Shown: positions 1 to 8,908, counted from the first letter of the stretch. The stretch is 53,881 nucleotides of DNA from JAGQRJ01 sp041402045 (GCA_041402045.1 JAWKSZ010000060.1:1-53881), one strand, 5' to 3'. Numbers and translations: made by a program. The notes: generated from the sequence alone by a model not told the origin.

Positions 1-72
1 CGAAGGGTGGACTCGGTGACGAGTCTCGTTTCGCCTCCCGTTCTCTCGGTTCCTGTCGCCGCCGACGGCGGC

Positions 73-91
73 GCGGCACCGAAGGTGCCGC
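73..91 (-). terminator. Hairpin downstream of RNase P RNA
   Basis: A perfect 8-bp stem, GCGGCACC / GGTGCCGC, closes a 3-nt loop about 26 nt past the 3' end of the RNase P RNA. No T-run follows it, so termination or 3'-end protection is only a suggestion. Positions 1-60 hold a second small hairpin (GACTCG-GTGA-CGAGTC, 10-25) and no gene that I can support. Confidence 0.35.
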
Positions 92-116
92 AGCTATGCG
101 GCCCCCTAAGGAAAAA

Positions 117-494
117 GGGAGCGGCCGGCGTGTAAGCCGGGTTTCGTATCCCTCCCGAAGGAGGGCGACGGTCATCCATCTAGGATCGCCCTCGCGGACG
201 ACCTCGAGCGGCCTACCCGGACGTCGGACGAGACGAGCAGCCTCTCCGCCCTTATTTGGCCTTGCTCCAGGTGGGGTTTACCCTGCCAGCGACGTCACCG
301 CCGCCGCGGTGCGCTCTTACCGCACCTTTTCACCCTTACCCCGGCCGGCCGAAGCCGACCGTGGCGGTATCTTTTCTGTGGCACTTTCCCTGGGATTGCT
401 CCCGGTTGCCGTTAGCAACCACCCTGCTCTGCGGAGCCCGGACTTTCCTCTCCCGGGGCGAACCCCGACAGCGACCGTCCAGCCGACCGCTCCC
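117..494 (-). ncRNA. rnpB: RNase P RNA (class A)
   Basis: This is the RNA subunit of ribonuclease P, which trims the 5' leader of pre-tRNAs. Read on the minus strand, it has the conserved 5' core GAGGAAAGTCCGGGCTCC, then the AGGGTG and GGGTAAGGGTGAAAAGGTGC segments, then GTAAGAGCGCACC, then GGAGCAAGGCCAAATA, and finally the CCTAGATGGATGACCG and ACGAAACCCGGCTTA 3' core. The ends were set by helix P1: GGGAGCGG at 487-494 pairs with CCGCTCCC at 117-124, giving about 378 nt. It starts 50 nt downstream of thrC on the same strand. A GC-rich hairpin (73-91) lies just beyond the 3' end but has no clear U-tract. Confidence 0.96.
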
Positions 495-544
495 ACGAGG
501 AGTCTACCTCCGAGACCCGGGGGCCTGTTGCCCGAGGGGAACGA

Positions 545-1780
545 CTACCCGCGAGCCGCCAGGGCCCGGTCCAACGCCTCGAGGGTCGGCTCGATCGCGG
601 CCGGGATCCCCCCCGCCGCGCGGATCGCGCTCTCGGCGTCCTTGAGCCCGCTCCCGGTGACCCAGGCCACGCAGCGGGTGTCCGCCTCCAGCTCGCCCTG
701 GGCCCGAAGCTCGAGCAGCCCCGCCAGGGACGCGGCCCCCGCGGGCTCCGAGAACACCCCCGAGCAGCGCGCGATCAAGGGCATGGCCGCGAGGATCGCC
801 TCGTCGGTGACCCGCACGAAGCGCCCGCCGCTCTCGCGGATCGCGCGCAGCGCCTTGCGCCCGTCCCGAGGCAGGTCGACCGAAATGCTGTCGGCGCAGG
901 TCTGGGCCGAGATCGCGCGGGGCGCGTCGAGGCCCGCCTCCCAGGCCCGGGTCAAGGCGTCCGAGCCCGTAGCCTGGACGCCCAGGAGCTTCGGCACCCG
1001 CGGGATCCGCCCCAGGGCGTGCAGGTCTTTGAAGCCCTTGTAGAGCCCGGAGACGATACAGCCGTCGCCCACCGAGACCGCCACCCACTCGGGCGGGTCC
1101 CAGGCGAACTGCTCCGCCAGCTCGAGGGCCCCGGTCTTCTTGCCCTCGCCGAGGTAGGGGTTGACCCCGGTCGAGCGCAGCATGAGCCCCAGGTGCTCGG
1201 CGGCGGGGAGCGAGAGGTCGAAGGCGTCGTCGTAGGTCCCGGCCACCGGGAACAGCTCCGCGCCGTAGACCAGGAGCTGCGCGAGCTTCGCCCGCGGCGC
1301 CGCCTGGGGCACGAGGATCACCGCCCGCAGCCCCGCCGCGGCGCAGAACCCCGAGAGGCTGCTCGCGGCGTTGCCGGTGGACGCGCACAGCAGCCCCGGG
1401 GCGCCGGCCTCCAGCGCCCGGGCGACCGCGATCGCGGTCGCGCGGTCCTTGAAGGAGGCCGTGGGCAGGCGCCCGTCGTCCTTGATCCACAGCGCCCGGA
1501 GCCCGCCAGGGCCCCGCTCCGCCGGCACCCGCACCAGCGGCGTCGGCCCCACCTGCAGCGGCGGGCGCGGGCCGTCGTCGGCGACGGGGAGGATCGCGCG
1601 GTAGCGCCACACGCCGCGGAGGGTGGGGTCCTCGAGGTCCCGGGCGAAGGCCGCGCCGGCGGCGTCGAGGTCGTAGTGCACGTCGAGGGTGCCCTCGGGC
1701 CCGCAGGCCGGGCAGGTCAAGGCGTCTGCCGGAGCGTCCGCCCCGCACGCCCGCAGCTCCAGCCGAAGAACCGTCCCCAT
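545..1780 (-). CDS. thrC: Threonine synthase
   Basis: PLP-dependent enzyme that converts O-phospho-L-homoserine to L-threonine in the cytoplasm. The 411-residue product has an N-terminal cysteine pair (LTCPACG), then the PLP-lysine motif ASFKDR with the Schiff-base lysine at about residue 111. It is followed by the phosphate-binding region CASTGNAASS and a glycine-rich SVGDG segment. Length is normal for the short bacterial type. The ATG at 1780 is preceded by GGGAGG at good spacing, which fixes the start. It reads away from the C92-type gene and is followed after 50 nt by rnpB. Other fold type II PLP enzymes are possible, but the motif order fits threonine synthase best. Confidence 0.93.
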   Translation of the reverse strand: MGTVLRLELRACGADAPADALTCPACGPEGTLDVHYDLDAAGAAFARDLEDPTLRGVWRYRAILPVADDGPRPPLQVGPTPLVRVPAERGPGGLRALWIKDDGRLPTASFKDRATAIAVARALEAGAPGLLCASTGNAASSLSGFCAAAGLRAVILVPQAAPRAKLAQLLVYGAELFPVAGTYDDAFDLSLPAAEHLGLMLRSTGVNPYLGEGKKTGALELAEQFAWDPPEWVAVSVGDGCIVSGLYKGFKDLHALGRIPRVPKLLGVQATGSDALTRAWEAGLDAPRAISAQTCADSISVDLPRDGRKALRAIRESGGRFVRVTDEAILAAMPLIARCSGVFSEPAGAASLAGLLELRAQGELEADTRCVAWVTGSGLKDAESAIRAAGGIPAAIEPTLEALDRALAARG

Positions 1781-1899
1781 GCACCCTCCCTAGACCGTCG
1801 AGGAATGCCACCGACGGAAACTCCCCACCGGGCGCGCGCTAACTCCAGGTCAGCGCACGTGGACTGAGCTTGCAAAGTCCCCAGCGATGACTGACCCCC

Positions 1900-3737
1900 A
1901 TGAGCGAGCTCCCCGAGACCGTCGTGCCCGCGCACGTGCCCACCCGCCGGCCCCTGGCCGGTCAGGCCCTGTTCGCCCTCGGCGCCATGACCCTGCCCCT
2001 GGGGATCGGCGTCGGCCTCGGGTTCTGGATCTCCGACGCCGGCGTGCGCTGGGTGCCGACGGTCGGCTGGCTGCTCGTGGCCTGGATCCTGGGGCTCGGG
2101 ACCATGATCGCCGGCGCCTACCTCTTGGGTCCCGCCACCGGCAGCCCCAAGGGGCGCAAGCGGATCGTGGCCTGCGGGCTGGTGCTGTTGCTGCTGGCCG
2201 CCGCGCGGCTGACCGTGGCCTGGGTGTTCCACGACCCGGGGCCGCTGGCCAGCATGCGCCCGGTCGAGTTCGCGCGCACCCTGCGCACCGACACCGCGCG
2301 CTACCGCGCGCTCGATCGCCAGCTCGCGAAGGGATCGTGCGCGCGGTGGGCGCGCTCTCGGTGTTCCAGGGCGAGGACGCCACCGCGGTGCTCTCCGCCG
2401 ACGACGAGGCGGCCCTCGTCGACGGCTGGCTGGCCTACCTCGACGTGGCGTTCTCCCTCGACCAGCTCCGCGTGTTCTACGAGGACTACTACCGCCTCGA
2501 CCTCTCGCGGGTCGAGCGCCGGGCGGCACCTACAGAGCTTCCTCTGACCTACGCCGCCGAGCTCAGCCTCTACCACCCTACGCGGACCTGATCGAGCGGA
2601 TCGAGGCGCGGCCGAACGTGGTCACCTTCCTCAACCAGGCGCGCCCCGAGCGCGGGCCTGCCCGCCGACAGCTACGCCGCGCTGCGCGAGGCTGACCGGG
2701 GTCAGCGACCTCTCGCGGGTCGTGGCCGGGAAAAAGAAATACTCGCCTACCTCGACACCTTGCACCGCGCGCGGAGGAGGCCGGAGAGCCTGGGCAGCGC
2801 CGAGCTGGCGGAAGGAGGTCGAGGCGCACCTCGAGCGGATCGAGACCCGGCGCAAGCGCGAGCTGGCGTCCCTGACCGTGGCCAGCGACGTGGCCCCGCT
2901 GCGGCGCTCGGTGAAGCACCGCGTGTTCCCGGTGCAGAGGTCGGTGGCGAGCTCATAGAGGACGTGCGCGTGCGCCGCCCCGGGCGCTACCTGATCGGGC
3001 ACGAGGTCCTGGAGCAGGTGCAGCCGCTGCTCCAGCCGGGGGACGTGCTCCTCGGGCGCAAGAACTGGTACCTCTCGAACGTGGGCCTGCCCGGGTTCTG
3101 GCCCCACGCCATGCTCTACGTGGGGACGCCGGACGAGCTCGCGACGCTGAACGACGACCCCGACGTCCTGGCCTGGGTGCAGCGCACCTGCGGCCGCGAG
3201 CTGAGCTTCACCCAGTTCCTCGCCGTGACCTACCCCCGCGCCTGGACCGCGCGCACCGACCCCGGCCAGCACGAGCCGCTGACCGTGATCGAAGCGGTCG
3301 CCGAGGGGGTGCTCCAGAGCACGCTCCAGCACTGCGCCGGCGACTACCTCGCGGCCATGCGCCCGCAGCTCCCGGCGTGGGTCAAGGCCCAGGCGATCAG
3401 CCGGGCCTTCGGCTACCTCGACCGGCCCTACGACTTCGACTTCGACTTCGCCTCGGACCAGTCGCTCGTGTGCTCCGAGGTCGTGTGGCGCAGCTACCGC
3501 CCCCTCGAGGGCGGGCCCGGCCTCGAGCTGCCCCTGGTGCAGGTCGTGGGGCGGCCCACGCTCCCGCCCAACGAACTGGTCAAGCTCTACGCCCGCGAGT
3601 TCGGCGCCCCCGACGCGCAGTTCGCGTTCGTGGCCTTCGTCGACGCGCGCGAGGCCGACCAGAGCACGTTCCTCTCCGACGAGGCCGCGTTCCGCGCGTC
3701 CTGCGACCGCTCCAAGTGGGACTTCAGCCAGGAGTAG
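1900..3737 (+). pseudogene. Permuted papain-like (YiiX / C92) hydrolase, frameshifted
   Basis: One gene of about 610 codons is spread over different frames. The first frame (1900 to about 2330) encodes three membrane helices. A helical middle section is recovered only by shifting frame near 2330, in the 2525-2575 stretch, near 2575, near 2660, near 2745 and between 2780 and 2960. From about 2960 to 3737 the frame is clean and gives the catalytic domain. That domain has a PGDVLLGRKNWYLSN segment, the catalytic His in HAMLYVG and the catalytic Cys in SLVCSEVVWRSY. This His-before-Cys order is that of the permuted papain-like YaeF/YiiX family (peptidase C92), thought to act on cell-wall peptides or lipids at the membrane. 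Several breaks lie in G or C runs, so either true decay or local sequence error is possible. The start assumed is the ATG at 1900. Confidence 0.75.
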
Positions 3738-3773
3738 CGGGGCCGGTGCCCGTGTCCGTTGTGGAGAAGGATC

Positions 3774-4041
3774 GAACCGCCAAGGACGCCAAGGACGCCA
3801 AGGCTCCGCCGGATCGCTCGCGCTCGGACACCCCCTCCAACGGCGCGGGACCGCGCCGGCGGAGCTCCTCTCCAAGCGCTCACACCTCGTTCGTCGGGCC
3901 GGTCATGCGTGGGCGGAGCTCGGTTTCTTGCTGGCGGAGGGCGTCACGACTGCGCGCGAGCGGAGCTCGGTAGTCTCTATCTGTCGCCAGCGCGTGAACG
4001 GGTGAGCGGAGCCTTGGCGTCCGTGGCGTCCTTGGCGGTTC
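3774..4041. repeat. 268-bp element with 36-bp terminal inverted repeats (CCAAGGACG family)
   Basis: This fills most of the 386-nt gap between the C92-type gene and the next gene. The left arm (3774-3809) begins GAACCGCCAAGGACGCC and runs through three CCAAGG units. The right arm (4006-4041) is its reverse complement with a single mismatch. The 196-bp interior has no convincing ORF but carries three CGGAGCTC copies, at about 3858, 3914 and 3961. A single copy of the arm motif recurs at 27675-27704. The structure resembles a non-autonomous MITE or REPIN; mobility is inference. Confidence 0.8.
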
Positions 4042-4123
4042 AAACCTCCCCCGGCGCGGTCTCGTGCCTGGAAGCCCGGCCCTCCCCCTGTCCAGGTCCG
4101 CACCCCACGACTAGCCTGCCCGT

Positions 4124-5272
4124 GTGACGCCTCCCCCCTCCCGCGCCGCGCGCTGCCGGCACCTGCTGCTCGGCCTGCTGTTGGCGCTCGTGGTCCTCGC
4201 CTGGATCGCCAAGCAGCTCGGCTTCGACGCGCTGTTCGCGCAGGTCCCGTTCCCGGGCCGGGTCGCGCTGGGCGACGCCCGGGCGCCGCTCGTGGTGGAG
4301 TCGGTGCGCCAGCTCCAGCCGCCGTCGAGTCTGGTCGTGGCCAAGGTCCCGCGGCGCGGGGGCTACGGGCTGGGCCTCGAGCGCACGGTGCCCGGGGCGC
4401 TGGCGCTGAGCGGGATCGGCGCGCCGGCGCGGCGGCGGAGCGCCTTGGTCGCGATCAACGGCGACTACCACCGCCTGGGGGAGAGCCTGTGCTACGCGCT
4501 CCCGTTCTCGACCTTCCTCGAGGGCGAGACCTGGCACGCCCTGGGCTCGCCCTACGGCTACAGCTGCCAGTTCTGGCTCGACCAGGAGGGCGCCCCCCAC
4601 GTGGGGCGGCTCGACCTGCGCGGGCAGCTCGCGCTCCCCGACGGGCCGCTGGACGTCTACCTCAACGAGGAGCTGGGCGAGGCGCTCGTGTTGTTGGCCG
4701 CCCCCGGCGCATGGCGCGTGCCCGAGGGCCGCGTCGCCGTGCCCCTGGAGCAGGTCGAGCCGCGGGTGCTCCGCGTGCGCGGACGCGCGGTGGAGGCCGG
4801 GGTCGAGCTCAGCGGGCCGGCGCTCCTGGTGGAGGTCGGACCCAGCGATCCACGGGCACGCGCCCTCGAGGTCGGGCAGCGCCTGGAGCTGACCCAGGCC
4901 GGCGCCGACGCGGGCAAGCCGCGGCTGGTGGTCGGCACCGGGCCGCGGCTGCTCGTCGACGGTCAGGTGGCGCAGGTGCTCGAGGACCCCGCCGACTTGG
5001 GCTGGACGATCTCGCTCCCGCGCACCGCGATCGGCTTCGACGACGACGCGGTCTACCTCGTGACCACCGCCCAGGACCCGCGCGCCGGCATGTCCCTCGA
5101 GGGCTTCGCCCGCGCGCTGGCGCAGCTCGGCTGCAAACAAGCGGTCAACCTCGACGGCGGGCCCAGCTCGAGCCTGTGGGTGGTCGACCACGGCGTGGTC
5201 AACGGCGGCTTCGAGCCCGAGGTCGGGACCGCGGTCCTCGCCTTCGAGGGCGACGGCGTCGAGCTGCGCTAA
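4124..5272 (+). CDS. Phosphodiester glycosidase (NAGPA-like) family protein
   Basis: A 382-residue protein with an N-terminal membrane segment (residues about 12-29, LLLGLLLALVVLAWIA), so it is probably anchored and facing outward. The C-terminal half has the family signature: a VAINGDYH segment near residue 108 and the hallmark AVNLDGGPSSSLWV near residue 345. Both are typical of the NAGPA / exopolysaccharide phosphodiester glycosidase fold (PF09992). Such enzymes remove phosphodiester-linked sugars or act on polysaccharides; the substrate here is unknown. The GTG at 4124 is used because it begins just before the basic and hydrophobic N-terminus. It ends convergently with the next gene, at a long hairpin that overlaps the stop codon. 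Confidence 0.82.
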   Translation: MTPPPSRAARCRHLLLGLLLALVVLAWIAKQLGFDALFAQVPFPGRVALGDARAPLVVESVRQLQPPSSLVVAKVPRRGGYGLGLERTVPGALALSGIGAPARRRSALVAINGDYHRLGESLCYALPFSTFLEGETWHALGSPYGYSCQFWLDQEGAPHVGRLDLRGQLALPDGPLDVYLNEELGEALVLLAAPGAWRVPEGRVAVPLEQVEPRVLRVRGRAVEAGVELSGPALLVEVGPSDPRARALEVGQRLELTQAGADAGKPRLVVGTGPRLLVDGQVAQVLEDPADLGWTISLPRTAIGFDDDAVYLVTTAQDPRAGMSLEGFARALAQLGCKQAVNLDGGPSSSLWVVDHGVVNGGFEPEVGTAVLAFEGDGVELR

Positions 5273-5365
5273 ACCAGAGTTCACGATTCTGAGCGGGCGA
5301 GAGTGGCTCCCATGTCGTCAGCGATCCGGCGCTCGCTCGCCCGCTCAGGATCGTGACTCTGGTTT
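5271..5365. terminator. Long inverted repeat between convergent genes
   Basis: Arms at 5271-5301 and 5336-5365 form a stem of about 30 bp (AAACCAGAGTTCACGATTCT on the left) around a 34-nt loop. There are only a few mismatches. The left arm includes the TAA stop of the upstream gene. It probably acts as a bidirectional terminator. The arms are much longer than a normal intrinsic terminator, so it may derive from a small repeat element. Confidence 0.6.
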
Positions 5366-5459
5366 CTAGTAGAGGCTTCGCTTGGTCGTGACGTGTCCTG
5401 CAGTGCCGAGTCTCCCGAACGCTAGCGCCCAGGCAGAGCTTCCCGGAGCTAAGCGGAAG

Positions 5460-5516
5460 GCGCGATTCGGCGGGAGGTCAGCACGTGGACTCAGTGCTGA
5501 CCACTCAGAATCGCGC
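5460..5516. repeat. Nested hairpin with a motif shared with 1847-1870
   Basis: The outer arms GCGCGATTC / GAATCGCGC (5460-5468, 5508-5516) enclose a perfect inner hairpin, GGTCAGCAC / GTGCTGACC (5476-5484, 5494-5502). The inner sequence AGGTCAGCACGTGGACTCAG recurs with two small differences at 1847-1870, upstream of the C92-type gene. It lies just past the stop of the minus-strand gene ending at 5530, so it could help terminate that transcript. Confidence 0.5.
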
Positions 5517-5529
5517 ACTTCCTTTAGGG

Positions 5530-6645
5530 TCAGTCCTCGGGGCGGCGCACGATCCACCAGCGGTCGTCGCGGCGCTCGAGCACGAACTCGCCCTCGGCGC
5601 CGCGCAGGCGCACGGTGGCCCGCTCGCCCTCGATCCGCTGGGACAGGCCCAGGGCCATGAGCCCCAGCGCCGCGGCGGGGAGCTCGCCCTGCTGCGCGAA
5701 CTCGCCGAGCAGGGTCTTGACCGCGGCGGCGTAGTCCTCGGCGCTGAGCTCGGCCGCCCACTCCCAGCGGGTGGCGTCCTGCAGGCGCAGCGCCTCCCAG
5801 TCGCAGAGCTCGTCCAGGTCGTCGACGTCGCCGGTGAGGGTCGCGCGCAGGTAGCCGAGCACGACCTGCTTCGGCGTCCGGGCCTTGACCGTGGTCCGGT
5901 CGCGCAGGTCCCGCGCGATCTCCCGCGCGGTGCCCTGGATCAGGCGCAGCGAGGTCCCCGAGAACTCGACCTGGAGCACGTCGCGCTCCGACGTGTAGAG
6001 CACGAGGGCCTCGACCCCGGCCCGGCTCACGTGGAGCTTGCTCCCCAGCCGGGCCTCGCCCCGGTGGAGGTATTCGACCCCCGGCTCGACCCGCAGCGTC
6101 AGCGGCACGACCTCGAGGCCCTCGCCCTGCCAGCGCACCGACCGCAGCGCGTAGGTCTGCGCCTGGCTGAGGTCGAGCACCCGGGCCAGGAGCAGGAGGC
6201 AGGGCAGCTCGTCGTGGTGCGCCGCGTCCGAGGCCAGGCGCGCCGCGCGCTCGGCGCCCTGAGCCACCGCGCGGAACGCCCACTCGCCGTCGACGTGGGT
6301 GCGGGTCTCCTCCTCCTTGACCTCGGGCCCGCGGGTGCGGTGCAGGCTCTTGCGGCGCAGGCCGAAGTCCGGCGCCAGCTCCAGGCTCTCCTGGGTGCGC
6401 GCGGGCTCGCCCCCCACCGCGACCTCGCTCTTCAGGAGCACGTCGTAGCTGCTGGTGCCGCCCACGCTGACCTCGACCTGCCCCACCCGGCGGGTCTTCG
6501 TGTAGAGGCCGAAGGCCGCGTCGAAGCACAGCTCGCGCTGGACCTCGGTCAACCCCGCGAGCAGCGCCTGGGCGCGCGCCTCGGGCTCCTCCCCACGAGC
6601 GGCGAGCAGGCACACGGGGAGCAGGCACAGGAGGGAGAGGCGCAC
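5530..6645 (-). CDS. Secreted protein of unknown function
   Basis: Not recognised. With the GTG start at 6645 the product has 371 residues and opens with a clean signal peptide (RLSLLCLLPVCLLAA). The frame remains open to 6735, but the extra N-terminus is arginine-rich and would overlap the divergent neighbour at 6734, so the shorter start is preferred. The mature part is mixed alpha/beta with many charged residues and few cysteines. Its last 40 residues (ATVRLRGAEGEFVLERRDD, then RWWIVRRPED) read like the ending of a small NTF2-like or lipocalin-like domain, which is weak evidence. It is divergent from the gene at 6734, with an 88-nt gap that must hold both promoters. Confidence 0.65.
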   Translation of the reverse strand: MRLSLLCLLPVCLLAARGEEPEARAQALLAGLTEVQRELCFDAAFGLYTKTRRVGQVEVSVGGTSSYDVLLKSEVAVGGEPARTQESLELAPDFGLRRKSLHRTRGPEVKEEETRTHVDGEWAFRAVAQGAERAARLASDAAHHDELPCLLLLARVLDLSQAQTYALRSVRWQGEGLEVVPLTLRVEPGVEYLHRGEARLGSKLHVSRAGVEALVLYTSERDVLQVEFSGTSLRLIQGTAREIARDLRDRTTVKARTPKQVVLGYLRATLTGDVDDLDELCDWEALRLQDATRWEWAAELSAEDYAAAVKTLLGEFAQQGELPAAALGLMALGLSQRIEGERATVRLRGAEGEFVLERRDDRWWIVRRPED

Positions 6646-6733
6646 CCCGGGAGCGTAGTCCCGGCCAGCGGATCGTGCACGGTTTCGCTCCGGGCGCGCG
6701 GCTCCGAACGGACTCTGGGGGAGGGAATCCCGC

Positions 6734-8023
6734 ATGAAGCTCTACCTGTGCGCGGCCGCGCTCTGCGCGTCGGCCGCGAGCGCCCTGGCCGACGACGGCG
6801 GCGCGTTCGTCCCGCTGAACCAGCTCCGCGAGGCCGCGCGCGGCGAGCGCTGGTCCGAGGTCGTCGCTCGCTACCGCGAGCTCCTCGACACCCCCAGCGG
6901 ACGCGACGCGACGGTGCGCTTCCTCTACGCCCGCGCCGAGCTCGAGCTGGGCGCGCTGGCGTCGGCGGAGTCGGCCCTCGGCGACCTGCTCACCGACGTG
7001 CCCCAGCACACCCGCGCCCTGGCGCTCCTGGCCCAGGTGCGCGCGACCCAGGCCGCGCGGGCGGAGGGCCTCGAGCGCGAGGCCCTCGCGGTCCAGGCGC
7101 GAGACGCGCTGCTCGCCGCCGCCGCCGCCGGGCACCACGTGACCCGCGACCTCGCGACTCCAGACGGCGAGCGCCTGTTCCCCGGGGCCCTCGAGGACGC
7201 GGGCTTCGTGCTCGAGCTCCTGCGCGCGGCCCGGGCGCGGACCCTGGGCGGCGGCGCGCTGCGCGACCCCTTCAGCAGCCCCCTGCGCCGGGAGGCGGAG
7301 GAGCCTCCCCCCGAGCGCGAGGTGCCTCTCGACCTCGAGGCCCTGGAGGCCAAGATCCGCGCCTTCCACCAGGAGCTGACCGAGCTGGCCCGGGCCGAAG
7401 ACTACGCCGCCCTCGAGGGGCGGATCGAGGCCTTCGGCGACTTCCTCACCCGGATCGGGCCCGAGGCCAGCGCCGCGTCCCGGCGCCTGCGCCAGGACGG
7501 CGAGGTGTGGCTGGGCGAGTTCCGCGCGGTGCTCGCCATGGTCCGCCTGCAGGAGCACGTCGCCGAGGGCAACGCCTGCCTGCGCGCCATGTGGCGCGCC
7601 GTCGAGGCCGAGGCCTTCCCCGAGGTCCTCGACGGCTTCGCTCAGCTCGAGGCCCACTGCGCGAGCATGCGCGAGGCCGAGGACCCGGCCTTCGCCCGCA
7701 ACGCCGAGCAGCTCCTGCTGCGCGGGCGCGCGCTGGCCGAGAAGGCGCGGGTCCAGGTCGAGATCGCCGCGCTGCGGCTCGAGGTGACCGGGATCGTGAT
7801 CGCCTCGACCGCCGCCAGCCAGGGCGCGGCCCGGGCCTACGACACCGCGATCGTCAACGACCGGATCCTGCGGGTGGGCGACCCGGTGGTCACCGACACC
7901 GCCCACGACGCGCCGCACCCGGGGCTGCGCCTGGTCGCGATCGGCGCCTCCGGCACCACGGTCACCTTCGCCTACGAGGGCGTCGAGTTCCTGCGCGGCC
8001 TGGGGGCGCAGCGCGAGGAGTAG
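6734..8023 (+). CDS. Secreted TPR-like protein with GspB/PilP-like C-terminus
   Basis: A 429-residue exported protein. It has a signal peptide (MKLYLCAAALCASAASALA), a helical repeat region (about 28-170) resembling TPRs, a proline/glutamate-rich linker and a second helical domain (about 195-350). The last 80 residues contain a VTGIVIAS strand followed by TAIVNDRILRVGDPV and a closing TVTFAYEGVEF strand. That order (GIV, AI-N, L--GD-V, V-F-YEG) resembles the C-terminal beta domain of type II secretion GspB/GspC or type IV pilus PilP proteins. This is a motif-level similarity only. No secretion genes lie next to it. Start ATG 6734; GGGGGAGGG lies upstream. Confidence 0.6.
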   Translation: MKLYLCAAALCASAASALADDGGAFVPLNQLREAARGERWSEVVARYRELLDTPSGRDATVRFLYARAELELGALASAESALGDLLTDVPQHTRALALLAQVRATQAARAEGLEREALAVQARDALLAAAAAGHHVTRDLATPDGERLFPGALEDAGFVLELLRAARARTLGGGALRDPFSSPLRREAEEPPPEREVPLDLEALEAKIRAFHQELTELARAEDYAALEGRIEAFGDFLTRIGPEASAASRRLRQDGEVWLGEFRAVLAMVRLQEHVAEGNACLRAMWRAVEAEAFPEVLDGFAQLEAHCASMREAEDPAFARNAEQLLLRGRALAEKARVQVEIAALRLEVTGIVIASTAASQGAARAYDTAIVNDRILRVGDPVVTDTAHDAPHPGLRLVAIGASGTTVTFAYEGVEFLRGLGAQREE

Positions 8024-8044
8024 CGCTGCGGGCGCCCCCGCCGC

Positions 8045-8908
8045 TCAGGCGTAGAGCCCGTGCTCCCGAATGTAGGCGGCCACCGCCGGCGGCACGACCG
8101 CCTCGAGGTCGCCGCCCTCCCGCGCCGCCTGGCGAGCCTGGGTGCTGGAGAGCTGGGGCAGCGGCCGGTCCGGGTGGAGGTAGATATGCGGCGCCTGCAG
8201 ATACCAGGCGCCGGGCTGCACGTCGTAGCCGGTCCGCGCGGTGATCACGAAGCGGATCATGCGGGTCAGCGTCTCGGCGCCGGGCCAGGTCGGCAGCGAG
8301 TTCGCCACGTCGAGGCCGAAGGCCAGGCTGAGGTCGTAGGTGGTCTTGGCGTAGTCCTCTTCGAGCAGGTGCTTGACCATGTGCAGGGTGTCGCCGCCCA
8401 GCTCGTGGGCCACCTCGTAGTCGTGGACCTTGAGCTGCGGCGAGGTCTCGACCGCCAGGCGGAGCATGGCCAGGCGGTGCTCGACCGGGGCCAGGTCCTT
8501 CTGCAGGTGGCCGAAGGCCGGGCTCAGCCACACCTCGTCGAAGGTGCGGCTGGCCCCGAGAATGAACTGCGCCGCGGCCAGGTGGCCCTTGGTGACCGGG
8601 TCGAACGAGCCGCCGAGGATCGCCACCCGGGTCTTGCGGCCGAGGCTGGCGTATTGGAGCCGGCGGGCCTCGAGCTTGGTCAGCGTGGCCTCGACCAGGT
8701 CCTCGACCCGCCAGTCGCACTCGGTGCTCAGCTGCAGCAGCGCGCAGAGCAGGTCGCCGGCCTCTTCCTTCAGGTCGCGCAGGTCGCGGTAGCGGTTGAG
8801 GTCGATCGCCTGCTTGAGCACGTCGTCGAGGCGCTCGCGCAAGGGCGTCCGCCCAAAGTGCTCGGTGAACACGGCGTCGATCCGCGCCTGCAGGTGACGG
8901 GTCTGCAT
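8045..8908 (-). CDS. nadD: Fusion of MazG-like domain and nicotinate-nucleotide adenylyltransferase
   Basis: A 287-residue cytoplasmic protein. Residues about 25-90 resemble a MazG-type nucleotide pyrophosphohydrolase: LKEEAGDLLCALLQLS supplies an E48-E49-xx-D52 metal motif. Residues 94-287 are a NadD-like adenylyltransferase, which would make nicotinate adenine dinucleotide from NaMN and ATP in NAD synthesis. It has AILGGSFDPVTKGHL (the HxGH-type nucleotide motif, here TKGH) and the C-terminal SSTQARQA (SSTxxR motif). The fusion would place a nucleotide-cleaning activity beside an ATP-using one. The MazG part retains only part of the usual metal-ligand set, so it may be structural. It is divergent from folC. 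Confidence 0.8.
   Translation of the reverse strand: MQTRHLQARIDAVFTEHFGRTPLRERLDDVLKQAIDLNRYRDLRDLKEEAGDLLCALLQLSTECDWRVEDLVEATLTKLEARRLQYASLGRKTRVAILGGSFDPVTKGHLAAAQFILGASRTFDEVWLSPAFGHLQKDLAPVEHRLAMLRLAVETSPQLKVHDYEVAHELGGDTLHMVKHLLEEDYAKTTYDLSLAFGLDVANSLPTWPGAETLTRMIRFVITARTGYDVQPGAWYLQAPHIYLHPDRPLPQLSSTQARQAAREGGDLEAVVPPAVAAYIREHGLYA

Noticed and set aside
96..1043. A protein over the RNase P region.
   Set aside because: The conserved RNase P core and closing P1 helix explain 117-494, and thrC explains the rest on the minus strand.
3738..4123. A short gene in the gap after the C92-type gene.
   Set aside because: ORFs there read through inverted-repeat arms and have no ribosome site or family match.
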